Shown here: piece after piece, positions 6,805 through 17,617 of the stretch
Numbering within the stretch: the first letter of the stretch is position 1
Layout of the letters: the number at the start of each line of letters is the position of its first letter
NCBI RefSeq assembly: GCF_000759885.1
Contig: NZ_JNAH01000004.1
Coordinates: 62,001 to 126,000, forward strand
Direction: 5' to 3'
DNA length: 64,000 bases
Source of the DNA: Prochlorococcus marinus str. GP2
GTDB taxonomy: Bacteria > Cyanobacteriota > Cyanobacteriia > PCC-6307 > Cyanobiaceae
Position numbers and translations under genes: made by a program
Notes under the pieces: generated by a model
Databases searched by the model: none
The model's input: only the letters and a program-made list of their open reading frames with translations
What the model was told of the DNA's origin: nothing

Positions 6805-7452
6805 TTAGTCTTTTTTCTTATTTTTTACTCTCAGTTCTTCAATCAATTCTTTTGCTTGTTCCATTTTTGATATGCTACTTTTGTAAATCCCAATATCTTT
6901 TTCTGCTTTATTAGTAGATAATTTTAAATTCTCAAAAATATCAGAGATTAATTTATTTATCTCAGATTCATTTTTCAATTTGAAATCTTGGGAATTTGAA
7001 ACTAATATGTATACCCCTAAATTTAATATCCTTGAGGGATAAAGTTTGGAATCGCTTTTTTCTTTTAATAATTTCAATATATCTTTTGATGACTTATCCT
7101 TAAATTCTATTTGAGATTTTTGAGAGATTTGATTAATTTCCTTTGCTTCAAAATTTGTTGAACTGCATAAAGAATCAAAAAGTAGATCCAAATGTTTTTC
7201 TGGTTTGTATCCTTTAGTTAATTCTTTGAATGTTTCGGTGAGACCTACACAAAAGAGATAATCCTGTGTAAATTCATTTTGATGATTTAACAGATTAAGT
7301 TCGACAAGCATTTCATCAACTATTCTTTTATATAAACCTGGAATAACGTAAGGGAATTGTTCATGAAATAACTTTTTGCTATCTGAAACAGTCAATTTTT
7401 CTTTCAATTTTTTATATGTAAACCTTAATAAGGTTAGCGTATGTTGACTCAA
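6805..7452 (-). CDS. thf1: Thf1/Psb29, photosystem II biogenesis protein
   Basis: A 215-aa all-helical protein matching Thf1 (thylakoid formation 1, Psb29): [14 protein letters not shown], then a [15 protein letters not shown] segment, then [10 protein letters not shown] and a GYKPE motif. The C terminus is a charged coiled coil, as in the family. Thf1 is needed for normal PSII assembly and repair and works with FtsH, which is encoded nearby. The family alignment begins near TVSD, so an in-frame TTG at 7395 could be the true start. This would widen the gap to clpP from 35 to 92 bases. Confidence 0.88.
   Translation of the reverse strand: MSQHTLTLLRFTYKKLKEKLTVSDSKKLFHEQFPYVIPGLYKRIVDEMLVELNLLNHQNEFTQDYLFCVGLTETFKELTKGYKPEKHLDLLFDSLCSSTNFEAKEINQISQKSQIEFKDKSSKDILKLLKEKSDSKLYPSRILNLGVYILVSNSQDFKLKNESEINKLISDIFENLKLSTNKAEKDIGIYKSSISKMEQAKELIEELRVKNKKKD
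7421..7435. promoter_or_regulatory. Palindrome AACCTT-AAT-AAGGTT between thf1 and clpP
   Basis: Perfect 6-bp arms (7421-7426 and 7430-7435) with a 3-base centre. It falls inside the annotated thf1 N terminus, but would be intergenic if thf1 starts at the TTG at 7395. It could be an operator shared by the divergent thf1 and clpP promoters. No known regulator matched. Confidence 0.3.
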
Positions 7453-7487
7453 TATCGTTAATATCTTATAAACAGATAAATATTATT

Positions 7488-8075
7488 ATGATCCCTTTAG
7501 TTTTAGAAGAATCAGGTGGAAGTGAAAGAGTATTTGATATTTATTCAAGATTATTAAGAGAGAGAATAATCTTTTTAGGGGAACAAGTTACTAGTGAGAC
7601 TGCTAACAGAATTGTTGCTCAATTATTATTTCTTGAAGCAGAGGACCCTGACAAGGATATTTATATGTACATAAATTCACCAGGGGGATCCGTCTACGAT
7701 GGTTTAGGTATCTTTGACACAATGCAACATGTTAAGCCTGATATTCACACAGTTTGTGTAGGGTTAGCAGCCAGTATGGGTGCTTTTTTGTTGGCGGCAG
7801 GTACTAAAGGTAAAAGAAGCAGCCTCAGACATTCAAGGATAATGATTCATCAACCTCTTGGGGGTGCTAGAGGTCAAGCTAGTGATATTAGAATTCAGGC
7901 GGATGAAATTTTGTTTTTAAAAGAGCGACTTAATACAGAATTATCAGAGAGAACTGGCAAGGATTATGAAACTATCAAAGAAGATACAGACAGAGACTTT
8001 TATATGTCACCTAAGGAAGCAGTTGAATATGGATTAATTGATCTAGTCCTCGATAAAAAACCTATTAAAGTTTAA
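7488..8075 (+). CDS. clpP: ATP-dependent Clp protease proteolytic subunit
   Basis: A 195-aa serine peptidase that forms the 14-mer Clp proteolytic chamber with ClpC/ClpX-type unfoldases in the cytoplasm. The catalytic triad is visible: Ser96 in GLAASMGAF, His121 in [11 protein letters not shown] and Asp170 near DTDRDFYMS. This marks a true ClpP and not the inactive ClpR that cyanobacteria also carry. Length is normal. Cyanobacteria have several clpP paralogues, so I do not assign a number. The 3' end overlaps convergent ftsH by four bases. Confidence 0.95.
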   Translation: MIPLVLEESGGSERVFDIYSRLLRERIIFLGEQVTSETANRIVAQLLFLEAEDPDKDIYMYINSPGGSVYDGLGIFDTMQHVKPDIHTVCVGLAASMGAFLLAAGTKGKRSSLRHSRIMIHQPLGGARGQASDIRIQADEILFLKERLNTELSERTGKDYETIKEDTDRDFYMSPKEAVEYGLIDLVLDKKPIKV

Positions 8076-9985
8076 CTTAATAGCTGAGGAGTTCGTTCTT
8101 TCTTAGGAATGGAAGTGAAATTAGAAAGGATTCTTGTAAACTCTTCACCATCTAATGTTTCTTTTTCTATTAATAAATCTACTATTTTATCCATAGCTTC
8201 TCTGTTTTTGCTAACTATAGCGTAAGTTTCTTTATAACATTCTTTAACCATTACTCTTACGCTTTCATCAATTTGTTTGGATATTGAATCAGAAACTTCA
8301 CTTCTAGTCATTAAATCTCTACCAACGAATACTTCTTGGTTCCCACTTTCTAAAGCTATTGGACCTAAATTACTCATTCCAAATCTAGTAACCATTTGGC
8401 GAGCCATAGAAGCAACTTGCTGGAAATCCCCTCCAGCTCCAGTTGTAATCTCACCTTTTCCAAAAACAACATCCTCAGCAGCCCTTCCTCCTAAAGCACC
8501 CATTATTCTTGCTTTAAGTTGAGCTCTGCTAACTAGTGTTTGTTCATCGTCTGGGGTGAACCAAGTTAATCCTTTTGCTTGACCTCTTGGAATCACTGTC
8601 ACTTTTTGTACAGGATCATGATCTTTAACTAATGAGCCAATTAGAGCATGGCCAACTTCATGATATGCAATTAATCTTTTACTTCTTCCGTCAGTTAAAG
8701 GAGAACCCTCCATCCCTGCGACAATCCTATCTACAGAGTCATCAATTTCTGAAATACTAATAGAATCTTTTCTTCTCCTTGCAGTTAAAATAGCAGCCTC
8801 ATTTAATAAATTTGCTAAGTCTGCACCAGTAAAACCAGGTGTTCTTCTCGCAATGCTTTCAAGCGTTAAGTCATCTTGCAGTTTCTTATTCCTAGCATGA
8901 ACTTCCAATATTGACAGTCTGCCTTTTATATCAGGTGCATCTACGGTTACTTGCCTGTCAAATCTGCCTGGTCTCATAAGTGCTGAATCAAGCACATCAG
9001 GCCTGTTTGTGGCGGCTATTATTATTATCCCACTATTACCTTCGAAGCCATCCATTTCAGTAAGTAATTGGTTGAGAGTTTGTTCTCTTTCATCATTACC
9101 TCCACCAATACCAGCCCCTCTTTGCCTTCCTACAGCATCGATTTCATCAATAAAAATTAGACAAGGACTATTTTCTTTAGCTCTTTTGAAAAGGTCTCTC
9201 ACTCGACTTGCACCTACACCAACAAACATCTCAACAAATTCAGAACCTGACAATGAAAAGAATGGGACACCGGCTTCTCCAGCTATTGCTTTTGCTAAAA
9301 GGGTTTTACCAGTGCCAGGAGGTCCTACCAATAAAACTCCTTTCGGAATTCTTGCACCTACAGAAGTAAACTTTTCTGGCTTTTTCAGAAAAGTGACAAC
9401 CTCTTGTAAATCCTGTTTAGCTTCGTTAACACCTGCTACATCATCGAAAACAACCCCTGTTTCAGCTTCCATTGCAAATCTTGCCTTTGTTTTCCCAAAT
9501 TGCATTGCTTGCCCAGGACCTCCAGGCATACCACTTGATCTTCTGGCTAATAAAATTAAGCCCCCAATTAAAATAGCTGGGAAAAGTAAATTACCCAAAA
9601 TTCCTAATGCAGGTGGGGCTGTTTTAATTGGATGCACGTCAAAACTTATTCCTTCATTTTTTAAGATATTTATGAGTTCTGGTGTTAATCCTGGAAGATC
9701 TACCCTTAACCTTTGAACTTTATTATCTAAATCCGAATCTATTGTCTCTATAACTGCATTTCTTCCTCCCTCAAAAATATCAACAGATGTAACCCTACCT
9801 GAATTAATGTAATCTAAAAATCTGCCGTAACTTACTCTTGCTACCGCAGAATTCCTTGGTGCAACAGTAGTCCCATTGGATTTAAGTGAGTCAACATTGC
9901 TTGAGGATAAAAATTGGTAGGAAAGCACTATTACTAAAAGTATAGGTAAAGCCCATAAAATTAATGTTTTGATTTTCTGATTCAT
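8072..9985 (-). CDS. ftsH: FtsH membrane AAA+ zinc metalloprotease
   Basis: A 637-aa protein with two N-terminal TM segments (about 7-26 and 126-147) flanking a lumenal/periplasmic domain. The AAA+ module has Walker A GPPGTGKT (221-228), Walker B IFIDEIDA and an SRH-type arginine-finger region. The M41 protease domain has zinc motif HEVGH near residue 440. FtsH hexamers degrade damaged membrane proteins, notably photodamaged D1 of PSII in cyanobacteria. It lies next to thf1, a known functional partner. Which of the cyanobacterial FtsH paralogues it is cannot be told from this sequence alone. Confidence 0.96.
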   Translation of the reverse strand: MNQKIKTLILWALPILLVIVLSYQFLSSSNVDSLKSNGTTVAPRNSAVARVSYGRFLDYINSGRVTSVDIFEGGRNAVIETIDSDLDNKVQRLRVDLPGLTPELINILKNEGISFDVHPIKTAPPALGILGNLLFPAILIGGLILLARRSSGMPGGPGQAMQFGKTKARFAMEAETGVVFDDVAGVNEAKQDLQEVVTFLKKPEKFTSVGARIPKGVLLVGPPGTGKTLLAKAIAGEAGVPFFSLSGSEFVEMFVGVGASRVRDLFKRAKENSPCLIFIDEIDAVGRQRGAGIGGGNDEREQTLNQLLTEMDGFEGNSGIIIIAATNRPDVLDSALMRPGRFDRQVTVDAPDIKGRLSILEVHARNKKLQDDLTLESIARRTPGFTGADLANLLNEAAILTARRRKDSISISEIDDSVDRIVAGMEGSPLTDGRSKRLIAYHEVGHALIGSLVKDHDPVQKVTVIPRGQAKGLTWFTPDDEQTLVSRAQLKARIMGALGGRAAEDVVFGKGEITTGAGGDFQQVASMARQMVTRFGMSNLGPIALESGNQEVFVGRDLMTRSEVSDSISKQIDESVRVMVKECYKETYAIVSKNREAMDKIVDLLIEKETLDGEEFTRILSNFTSIPKKERTPQLLS

Positions 9986-10035
9986 TAATTTGCAGTAGTT
10001 AATTCATGGATTCTAGAATGAATCAGTGCATTTCG

Positions 10036-10066
10036 TTGATATTTTCTATAACTTTGTGCTTATACT
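10036..10066 (+). promoter_or_regulatory. Candidate promoter for the SipA-like gene
   Basis: A TTGATA element (10036-10041) and a good -10 hexamer TATACT (10061-10066) lie upstream of the ATG at 10092. The 19-base spacing is a little long, but picocyanobacterial -35 boxes are weak and the -10 is the stronger evidence. Confidence 0.4.
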
Positions 10067-10091
10067 ACTCATGAATGTATCTAATTTATAA

Positions 10092-10301
10092 ATGAAATTT
10101 GAGATCAACGATAAGGTTAAGTTGATTGCGCCAGTCTCTTACTTGAAGACTTCAGATAATATGCCGATGTTGAGACCACCTGATCTTGTTGCTATTGATG
10201 AAATTGGAGAAGTCCTATCAATCAAATCTCCAGGTACTCTTGAAATAAAGTTCAGAAGAGGTTCATTTTTAATCGATGTTGATAAGGTTGAGAAAATTTA
10301 A
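10092..10301 (+). CDS. sipA: SipA-like (DUF3148) regulatory protein
   Basis: A 69-aa beta-rich protein with the PMPMLRPPDL core, then a GEVL turn, a KFRRGSFLIDV segment and a hydrophobic end. This is the SH3-like fold of DUF3148, whose cyanobacterial member SipA binds and stimulates the histidine kinase NblS, a controller of photosynthesis and stress genes. The NDH-1 subunit NdhS has a related SH3-like fold and a similar motif, so this is the main alternative. It is divergent from ftsH, and its stop is one base from the end of convergent 10303-11520. Confidence 0.7.
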   Translation: MKFEINDKVKLIAPVSYLKTSDNMPMLRPPDLVAIDEIGEVLSIKSPGTLEIKFRRGSFLIDVDKVEKI

Positions 10302-10302
10302 C

Positions 10303-11520
10303 TTAAAAGTTTTTCTTCCATATATTAGAAATTTCAAAACATATTTTTTCACCGCCAGAAATACTTAAAAAAGGTTTTGGAAAATACTTATTAAACAATT
10401 TAAGAATATCTAAGGAAGAAATTTCATTTATTTTTGAAGCTAAATCGATCTCAGAAATTGGTGAAATGCCATAACTAATTATTTGTATCTTTCTCTGCAA
10501 AATTTCATCTAATGATTGATTTCCTAATAGAAAAGAACCTTTTAGTTTTTCTTTTGCTAAAAATATTTCAGAATCGGTCAAAGGATTAAAAAGTAAATTT
10601 TTCCAAAGTGTTGATAAAAGTTCAAAAGCAAAAAGGGCATGTTTATTGGATACTGATAAATAAATTAAAAATGGGGCATTTCCACTTCTGATAGGATAAT
10701 GAACACCTAAATCGTAAGTGATACCATGTTTTTCTCTAAAAAGTTTAAATAAAGCGGCGCTCATTCCATAGGATAGATATGACTCCAAAACCTTGAGAGG
10801 CAAATATTCACTACTTCTTCGCGAGCAAGTTTGATCTCCAATCATTATTATTGTTTGATTTGAATCATTATTGATAGAAACAAATCTATTCATGGGACTT
10901 AAGTTATGATTTACACTCCCTGATTTTTCTTCAAAGGTTTTTTTTTCTAATGTTCCAAAATTTTCTCCATTAATTTCGGGATTATTTGAAATTAAATACT
11001 TATCTCGAATTTTGAAATTTTTAAACTCAAGCAAAACATCATCATAGGTAATCTTTGAGACATCATTTGCATTACCATTTGTATTAAAGGCATAAGGATG
11101 ATTTGAGTAAACAATTCTTCTCCAGTTTTCAAAACAGATATTAAATGGATTCTCTTTATCTTTTTTAAGAGAATCAATAGAGGATTTTTTTACTTTTTGA
11201 AATTCAATTTCTAAGAGAGTTGGTTTATTAATTATTAAATCTAATAAAGGGAACAATTTACTGAAATGTTCATTTAGGGATTTAATGCTTATTGAAATAC
11301 CATCTTCAAATATTTCTTGATTTAATTCTGCTCCATTGGACTCAATATACTCCGAAAGAGTGAAATTATTAAAACCCTCACATCCTCTTGTAAGTAATGA
11401 ACTGAGGATTTTGTTAATACCTTTTTTGCCAACATTATCCATATCACTGCCTCCTTTAATCCAAATTGAAGCAGTTGAAAAATTCCTTTTTTTATTATTT
11501 AAAAAATATTTTTTTAACAT
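10303..11520 (-). CDS. M16-type peptidase homologue, apparently non-catalytic subunit
   Basis: A 405-aa protein of the insulinase (M16) fold: two similar halves, with FSTASIWIKGGSDMD near the start and an N-terminal motif region reading GINKILSSLLTRGCEGF. The HxxEH zinc motif is absent there, so it cannot bind zinc the usual way. This is typical of the partner subunit in bacterial M16B pairs. It overlaps the active subunit gene (11514-12764) by seven bases, so the two are translated together and probably form a heterodimer. Substrate unknown. Confidence 0.8.
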   Translation of the reverse strand: MLKKYFLNNKKRNFSTASIWIKGGSDMDNVGKKGINKILSSLLTRGCEGFNNFTLSEYIESNGAELNQEIFEDGISISIKSLNEHFSKLFPLLDLIINKPTLLEIEFQKVKKSSIDSLKKDKENPFNICFENWRRIVYSNHPYAFNTNGNANDVSKITYDDVLLEFKNFKIRDKYLISNNPEINGENFGTLEKKTFEEKSGSVNHNLSPMNRFVSINNDSNQTIIMIGDQTCSRRSSEYLPLKVLESYLSYGMSAALFKLFREKHGITYDLGVHYPIRSGNAPFLIYLSVSNKHALFAFELLSTLWKNLLFNPLTDSEIFLAKEKLKGSFLLGNQSLDEILQRKIQIISYGISPISEIDLASKINEISSLDILKLFNKYFPKPFLSISGGEKICFEISNIWKKNF

Positions 11521-12764
11521 TTACCAGGGGATGCAACTAAAGTGAATTTTTCTCCACGGATATATTCTGTGATCTCTTTGAAGTTATCCAAGTCATTCCA
11601 ATATTTTAAATGACTCTCTAAATTATTGATTGAAGATTTTCTTCCCCAAAGAAGTTCATTTCCAAAGAATGAAGAGAGTTGTGTAGATGTCTCTAAATTA
11701 AAGAAATAATTACTTTTCACAATATTTATTGCTTTTTTTATTTCATCCAAAGTCAAAGCTTTACAATTTGAGATCTCATCTATTGTTTTATTAATTTGCT
11801 TTTCTACTATATCTATATCTTTGGACTCACAACTTGCCTCCATTATAAATAATCCGCCTAATTCTCCAGCATTTACATCTACATATACCGATTCAACAAG
11901 ATTACTATCTTCTTTTAAAATTTTAACTAATCTGCTGTTTCTTCCAACAGAGAGTATTGATGCTAATATCTCTAGTCCAATAATATTTTTTTGATCATTT
12001 AGGTTTGGAATAAACCAAGCCATAAATATTCTTGAAAACTCTAAATTATCAAACTTAACCGACTCTCTACCATTTCTAATTTTTAAACTAGGTTCATTTT
12101 TTTGATTTATTAAATTTGGTCTTTTTCTTATGCCAGATAAATCACTTTTTTCAAAAATTTTGTAGATTTCCTTAGAGAGATTCCCAGCAATTGCAATACA
12201 AATTTTTCCGGTAGTGTAATGTTTGCTATGAAATTCCACCAGGTCATTTATGTCTAGGTTTTTTATACTTCGTTCAGTTCCAAGAATGGAATTGGCATAA
12301 TTCGGACTTAACCAAACCCTTTTCAAAAAATAATTAAATAATTTTTCTTCAGGCTGATCATTTTGTTGTTTAATTTCATCAATAACTACCCCTTTTTCTT
12401 TAATAAATTCATCAGGATTAAAATCTGGAGCAACGACAATATTTGTCAAAAGACCAAGTGATTCTCTAAAGTTATTGGGTGGAACTAAGACATGGTAATG
12501 TACATCATCATAACCTGTTGAAGCGTTACTTAATCCGCCTAGTGATTCAATTTTATGGTCAAACTCACCTGGCATTATTTTGTTAGATCCTTTAAAAATC
12601 ATATGTTCTAGGAAATGAGCAGTGCCGTTTTTATCAACATCCTCAAATGAAGAACCTGCTTTGCACCAAATATCAATGCTTATAAGCGGCAATTCTTTAT
12701 TATCCACAAACACACATCTAGTTTTGCTTGAATGGGTGTAATAGTTAACTTCTCCTACGTTCAT
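11514..12764 (-). CDS. M16 zinc peptidase, catalytic subunit
   Basis: A 416-aa insulinase-family peptidase with the inverted zinc motif HFLEH (His50, Glu53, His54) in a GTAHFLEHMIFKGS context. It also has the downstream Glu-bearing helix (about residues 130-140). Bacterial members resemble the mitochondrial processing peptidase beta subunit and degrade short peptides or process pre-sequences. No signal peptide is seen, so it is probably cytoplasmic. Encoded directly before its non-catalytic partner, and divergent from pcyA with a gap of only 41 bases. Confidence 0.88.
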   Translation of the reverse strand: MNVGEVNYYTHSSKTRCVFVDNKELPLISIDIWCKAGSSFEDVDKNGTAHFLEHMIFKGSNKIMPGEFDHKIESLGGLSNASTGYDDVHYHVLVPPNNFRESLGLLTNIVVAPDFNPDEFIKEKGVVIDEIKQQNDQPEEKLFNYFLKRVWLSPNYANSILGTERSIKNLDINDLVEFHSKHYTTGKICIAIAGNLSKEIYKIFEKSDLSGIRKRPNLINQKNEPSLKIRNGRESVKFDNLEFSRIFMAWFIPNLNDQKNIIGLEILASILSVGRNSRLVKILKEDSNLVESVYVDVNAGELGGLFIMEASCESKDIDIVEKQINKTIDEISNCKALTLDEIKKAINIVKSNYFFNLETSTQLSSFFGNELLWGRKSSINNLESHLKYWNDLDNFKEITEYIRGEKFTLVASPGKC

Positions 12765-12781
12765 TTCAGTTCCCTCTTTAA

Positions 12782-13530
<749 letters not shown>

Positions 13531-13531
<1 letters not shown>

Positions 13532-14445
13532 TGAAATTAAAAATATTAAAAAATGTATTTATTTATTTATTATTATTTGCACCAATATCTCTTGGGGTAA
13601 TTTCCTGTTCTGGAAATAATAAATCTAGTTCAAAATTTAAAGAGGAAACAACTTCAGATTTCATACCTCCCATTACAGCTGTTGCTGCACTAGGTCAACT
13701 TTCACCTTCGGGAGAGATTAGACAATTGGCCGCTCCAATAAGTCAGTTTGGCTCTTCTCCTCGAATTGTCGAAATTTTAGTAACTGAAGGAGATTTTGTA
13801 AAAAAAGGTGATATTCTGGCAATCTTTGAAAATGAAGCAAAATTAATTGCTGATCTTGAAAGAAATGAAAATCTAATTAATACTATTAACGAAGAAATTA
13901 TCCTAAAGAAAGATCAAATTCAACGGTATGAGTTAGCTTTGAGCGAAGATGTATATTCTTTTGTTGAGTTTTCACAGAGAAAAGATGAATTATTAAAATT
14001 GCAAAAACAGAAAATAAATCTTATCGGAGATCAAAAAAATATTAAGATAGACCTCTTTAATTCAAAACTAAGGAGTCCAATTGATGGTTTTATCCTTGGA
14101 ATAAATACAAGAGTTGGTGAGAGACCTCAGAATGAGGGGATTTTGGATATTGGTTCTAGTCAAAAAATGGAAGCTTTGATAGAGGTTTATGAATCTGATA
14201 TCGATAGAGTCTTTATCTCTCAGAATGTTGAATTAAGCAGTGAGAATGGGGGGTTCCAAAAAATTCTTAAGGGAAAGGTGATTAGGATTAGCCCTCAAGT
14301 AAAACAAAGAAAAGTTTTATCGACTGATCCAACAGGGGATGCTGATTCGCGAATTATTGAGGTACTAGTAAAACTAGATCAAGATTCTATAGATATCGTT
14401 CAAAACTATGCAGGAATGAAAGTGATCGCAAAATTTATTCCCTAA
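13531..14445 (+). CDS. devB: DevB/HlyD-type membrane fusion protein, lipoprotein form
   Basis: A 304-aa periplasmic adaptor for an ABC exporter: lipoyl/barrel-sandwich segments around a short coiled coil (about 105-175), with the second half-motif RSPIDGFILGINTRVGE closing the sandwich. The N terminus is a lipoprotein signal with Cys26 in GVISCSG, so it appears anchored by lipid and not by a TM helix as in classical DevB. With DevC and DevA it should form a tripartite exporter with a TolC-like outer-membrane channel. In Anabaena the system exports heterocyst glycolipid; here the cargo is unknown. Confidence 0.82.
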
Positions 14446-15617
14446 TGAGTTTTTCTTTTTTAAAATTTAGAAAAATACCATTAGCTTGGTTGTTATTAAC
14501 TAGGCAGCCATTAAGGCTAGCAGTTGCCATAGCTGGAATAAGTTTTGCAGGGATTTTGATGTTTATGCAATTAGGTTTTAGAGATGGTTTGTTTGACACG
14601 AGCGTAACTATTCATAAACTTCTAGATGCCGATCTTGTTTTGATAAGTCCCAGATCAAAAAGTTCTATAAGCATGAGTGGATTCCCAAAAAGAAGGTTAA
14701 TTCAATCTCTCGCAGTTGAAGATGTTGAAAAAACTGCTCCCGTTAATCTAAATTATTTACTATGGAGAAATCCCGAAAATCTTAAAACTAGATCAATACT
14801 TGCATTAGGTTTTAATCCCTCCGATTCACTTCTTTTAGATGAGGGATTCTCAAAGAAAGCTTATAAATTGAGAAATCCATCAAGAGTTCTTTTTGACAAA
14901 CTATCTAGACCTGAATTTGGACCGATTGAAGAATGGTTCTTATCTGAAAAAAAAGTTGAGACTGAGGTTGCTGGTAAAAGAGTAATTGTTGAGGGCCTTG
15001 TGGAGTTGGGACCATCTTTTGGCGCAGATGGTAATTTGATAACTAGTCGAGAAACCTTTTTAAGACTTTTTCCCGCTAATCCTACTGGAAGTATTGAAAT
15101 TGGTTTGGTAAAGCTAAAAAAAGGATCTGATCCTGAATTGATTTCAAGGATATTAAATAACTCACTCCCAAATGATGTTAGGGTTCTTACAAAAAATCAA
15201 TTTATAGAATTTGAGAAGAATTATTGGAAAAATAGTACTGCAATAGGTTTTATATTTAGTTTGGGGGCATTGATGGGTTTCGTTGTAGGGTGTGTGGTTG
15301 TTTATCAAATTCTTTATAGTGACGTTACAGATCACCTCCCAGAGTATGCCACCTTATTGGCAATGGGGTATAGACTTAAGTCCCTTTTCTTTGTTGTAGC
15401 TAGAGAGGGGTTTTTGTTGGCATTGTTTGGTTATTTACCTGCTTATTTCTCTGGTCAAATACTTTACTCAGTTATAAGAAGTTCTACTAAACTCCCAATA
15501 ATAATGGACGCAGACAAAACTATTTTAATTTTCGTATTAGTTTTAGTTATGTGTATGGGGTCCGCTGCTGTTGCGATGCGTAAATTAGTTGACGCTGATC
15601 CTGCCGAAATTTTTTAA
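14445..15617 (+). CDS. devC: DevC-type ABC transporter permease
   Basis: A 390-aa inner-membrane protein of the FtsX/MacB-type permease class. It has TM1 near residues 20-45, a large periplasmic domain (about 50-260) and three C-terminal TM segments (about 265-290, 315-345 and 360-380). The sequence begins PLAWLLLTRQPLRLAVAIAG, as in DevC proteins. Its ATG overlaps the devB stop (TAATG) and devA follows 13 bases later, giving the operon devB-devC-devA. It works as the mechanotransmission permease of the exporter. Confidence 0.85.
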   Translation: MSFSFLKFRKIPLAWLLLTRQPLRLAVAIAGISFAGILMFMQLGFRDGLFDTSVTIHKLLDADLVLISPRSKSSISMSGFPKRRLIQSLAVEDVEKTAPVNLNYLLWRNPENLKTRSILALGFNPSDSLLLDEGFSKKAYKLRNPSRVLFDKLSRPEFGPIEEWFLSEKKVETEVAGKRVIVEGLVELGPSFGADGNLITSRETFLRLFPANPTGSIEIGLVKLKKGSDPELISRILNNSLPNDVRVLTKNQFIEFEKNYWKNSTAIGFIFSLGALMGFVVGCVVVYQILYSDVTDHLPEYATLLAMGYRLKSLFFVVAREGFLLALFGYLPAYFSGQILYSVIRSSTKLPIIMDADKTILIFVLVLVMCMGSAAVAMRKLVDADPAEIF

Positions 15618-15630
15618 CAATTGAAGATAA

Positions 15631-16359
15631 ATGGTTAAAGCTAATAAATTAAAAAATAATGTTAAAAACCTTAAAACAGTCTCAATAAATAATTTGAGTC
15701 ACTTTTATGGAAAAAATGAGAATAAAAAACAAGTTCTTAATGACGTTAATTTAAATATTGATAAAGGAGAGTTGGTTCTTTTGAAAGGACCTTCTGGATG
15801 TGGTAAAACGACTCTTTTAACATTAATTGGTGCCTTGAGAACCTGTCAAAGTGGAGATTTAACTGTTTTAAATAATCAGTTAAATGGAGCTTCAAGGAAA
15901 ACTCGTCAGATTCTTAGAAGAAGTATTGGAATGATTTTTCAAGGTCACAATCTTCTGAGATGTTTAACAGCAGAACAAAATGTCCAGATGGGCGCCGATT
16001 TAATAAAAGGTTTAACATATTTGCAAAGACGTGAAATAGCACGGAATTGGTTGTCAGCAGTAGGATTAGAAGAACACCATAAAAAGTTGCCAAATGACTT
16101 ATCTGGTGGGCAGAAACAGAGAGTAGCAATTGCTCGAGCTTTATCTGCTAATCCAAAACTTTTATTAGCTGATGAGCCCACTTCAGCTTTAGATAGTGTC
16201 ACAGGGAGAGAAATAGTAACCCTTTTAAGGAAACTAGCAAAAGAACAAAATTGTTCTGTACTTATGGTGACGCATGATCCAAGAATTTCTGATATGGCTG
16301 ATAGGATATTAAATATGGAAGATGGTAAAATATATGGTGCTCATAGTGAGCTAATATAA
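15631..16359 (+). CDS. devA: DevA-type ABC transporter ATP-binding protein
   Basis: A 242-aa cytoplasmic ATPase with Walker A GPSGCGKT (53-60), a Q-loop in IFQGHNLL, signature LSGGQKQR, Walker B LLLADEP and a switch His in MVTHDPR. It is closest to the MacB/LolD/DevA group, which pairs with FtsX-like permeases. The context after devB and devC confirms the assignment. The N terminus has an extra basic stretch of about 15 residues before the domain. An in-frame later start is possible. Confidence 0.88.
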   Translation: MVKANKLKNNVKNLKTVSINNLSHFYGKNENKKQVLNDVNLNIDKGELVLLKGPSGCGKTTLLTLIGALRTCQSGDLTVLNNQLNGASRKTRQILRRSIGMIFQGHNLLRCLTAEQNVQMGADLIKGLTYLQRREIARNWLSAVGLEEHHKKLPNDLSGGQKQRVAIARALSANPKLLLADEPTSALDSVTGREIVTLLRKLAKEQNCSVLMVTHDPRISDMADRILNMEDGKIYGAHSELI

Positions 16360-16377
16360 TTAAAAGTTAAAAATTTT

Positions 16378-16527
16378 ATGTCTAAGAGAAGGAATCTAAA
16401 AAAAGAAAAGCAGGAACGAAATAGAGCCTATGCTAGAAAATTCAAAAAAAGGAAATTAAGAACTGATGGAAGACCTGATGGTGGAAACGTTACAGGCACA
16501 GCAAATAATGGCGGTGCAGCTGATTAG
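16378..16527 (+). CDS. Small basic protein, 49 aa, hypothetical
   Basis: ATG at 16378, TAG at 16525-16527. The N-terminal 28 residues are extremely basic (MSKRRNLKKEKQERNRAYAR then KFKKRKLR), and the rest is a Gly/Asn-rich flexible tail. This composition suggests nucleic acid or ribosome binding. No family recognised. It begins 18 bases after devA and may share its transcript. The clean composition split supports a real gene. Confidence 0.55.
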   Translation: MSKRRNLKKEKQERNRAYARKFKKRKLRTDGRPDGGNVTGTANNGGAAD

Positions 16528-16588
16528 GGAATATATTCTATTTTTATCTTTTGGAGATTAATATATCATGCATATTTAAGACATAATC

Positions 16589-17500
16589 ATGAATGTAAGT
16601 ATTGTTATACCGACTTACAATAGGTTACCTATATTAGAGAAATGTCTGTTTGCGCTTGAGAATCAAAAATTAAATACAAATATCAGTAATTATGAAGTAA
16701 TAGTAGTTGATGATGGATCAACTGATGGGACAACCTCATGGATAAATAAAAACAAAGCTAATCTCCCACACGTTATTCTATTCCAGCAAGAACATGGTGG
16801 GCCTGCACTTGGAAGAAATCTGGGAGTAATTAAATCAAAATATGAAATTATTATATTCATTGATAGTGATCTTATTGTTTTAGACAACTTTATAAATTGC
16901 CACGTAGAAAAATTACTTGACTCTTGGAGAAAAAATGATAAAAAATGTTTTACCTATGGCTCGGTAGTCAATACATCTAATTTTCTAAATCCTCAGATTG
17001 AAAAACATAAAATAATGGACACTTCTTTTGCATACTTTGCTACTGGGAATGTAGCTATATCAAAAGAATTGATTTTAAGTGTGGGATTATTTGATACTTC
17101 TTTTAGTCTTTACGGTTGGGAGGATTTAGAACTTGGAGAAAGATTAAAAAAAATTGGGACAAAATTAATTAAATGCCCAAATGCCGTAGGTTTTCATTGG
17201 CATCCTCCATTTAATTGCGAACAAATAGATTCATTAATAACTCAAGAAAAAGAGAGAGCAAAAATGGCTTTAGTATTTTATAAGAAACACCCAAATTTGA
17301 GGGTTAGATTTATGATTCAATTAACTCCTCTCCATAATTTACTTTGGCAAATTCTTTGCTTGGGAGGACTAATCAGTGTTGATAGAATTCTTCCTTTATT
17401 AAGATTCCTAGTAAATACAAGAAGAAATAGACTTGCACTTGAGATACTTAGGATCCCTCTAAATATGATATACATTAAAGAGTTAACCAAATCAAGATAA
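16589..17500 (+). CDS. Family 2 glycosyltransferase
   Basis: A 303-aa GT-A fold enzyme. It begins VSIVIPTYNRLPILEKCL and has a nucleotide-binding DDGSTDGTT (46-54). A DSD metal motif follows in IIFIDSDLIV, then a G-W-E-D-L-E-L-G-E acceptor/catalytic segment near residue 180. These are standard features of inverting GT2 enzymes that use a UDP- or GDP-sugar. No TM anchor is evident apart from moderately hydrophobic helices at the C end. Sugar and acceptor unknown; surface polysaccharide or glycolipid work is likely but inferred. Confidence 0.85.
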   Translation: MNVSIVIPTYNRLPILEKCLFALENQKLNTNISNYEVIVVDDGSTDGTTSWINKNKANLPHVILFQQEHGGPALGRNLGVIKSKYEIIIFIDSDLIVLDNFINCHVEKLLDSWRKNDKKCFTYGSVVNTSNFLNPQIEKHKIMDTSFAYFATGNVAISKELILSVGLFDTSFSLYGWEDLELGERLKKIGTKLIKCPNAVGFHWHPPFNCEQIDSLITQEKERAKMALVFYKKHPNLRVRFMIQLTPLHNLLWQILCLGGLISVDRILPLLRFLVNTRRNRLALEILRIPLNMIYIKELTKSR

Positions 17501-17562
17501 AAAACTTTTAGAAATACACATCACTTGCTAAAATATTTTAAGTAAATTTCACACATCTGACA

Positions 17563-17617
17563 GTTTCGGGTGAATTATTAATATTAATTCCCCGTCGGAT
17601 GGAGGCTAACCCGAAAC
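17563..17617 (+). promoter_or_regulatory. Structured 5' leader of rpsB (candidate ribosomal-protein leader)
   Basis: A perfect 9-bp inverted repeat, GTTTCGGGT (17563-17571) and ACCCGAAAC (17609-17617), encloses a second AT-rich hairpin (GAATTA / TAATTC). It also encloses a GC-rich unpaired stretch CCCCGTCGGATGGAGG. It ends 12 bases before the rpsB ATG. Such nested structure in very AT-rich DNA suggests an RNA element that senses free S2 protein, as known for rpsB leaders in other bacteria. Not matched to a known family by search. Confidence 0.5.

Noticed and set aside
9009-9716. Long antisense ORF (235 codons) opposite ftsH
   Set aside because: It mirrors the conserved AAA+ coding region; codon constraint of ftsH explains the open frame, and the product is Pro/Ser-rich without a domain.
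17601-17605. GGAGG as rpsB Shine-Dalgarno
   Set aside because: It is about 25 bases upstream of the ATG, too far for direct use.
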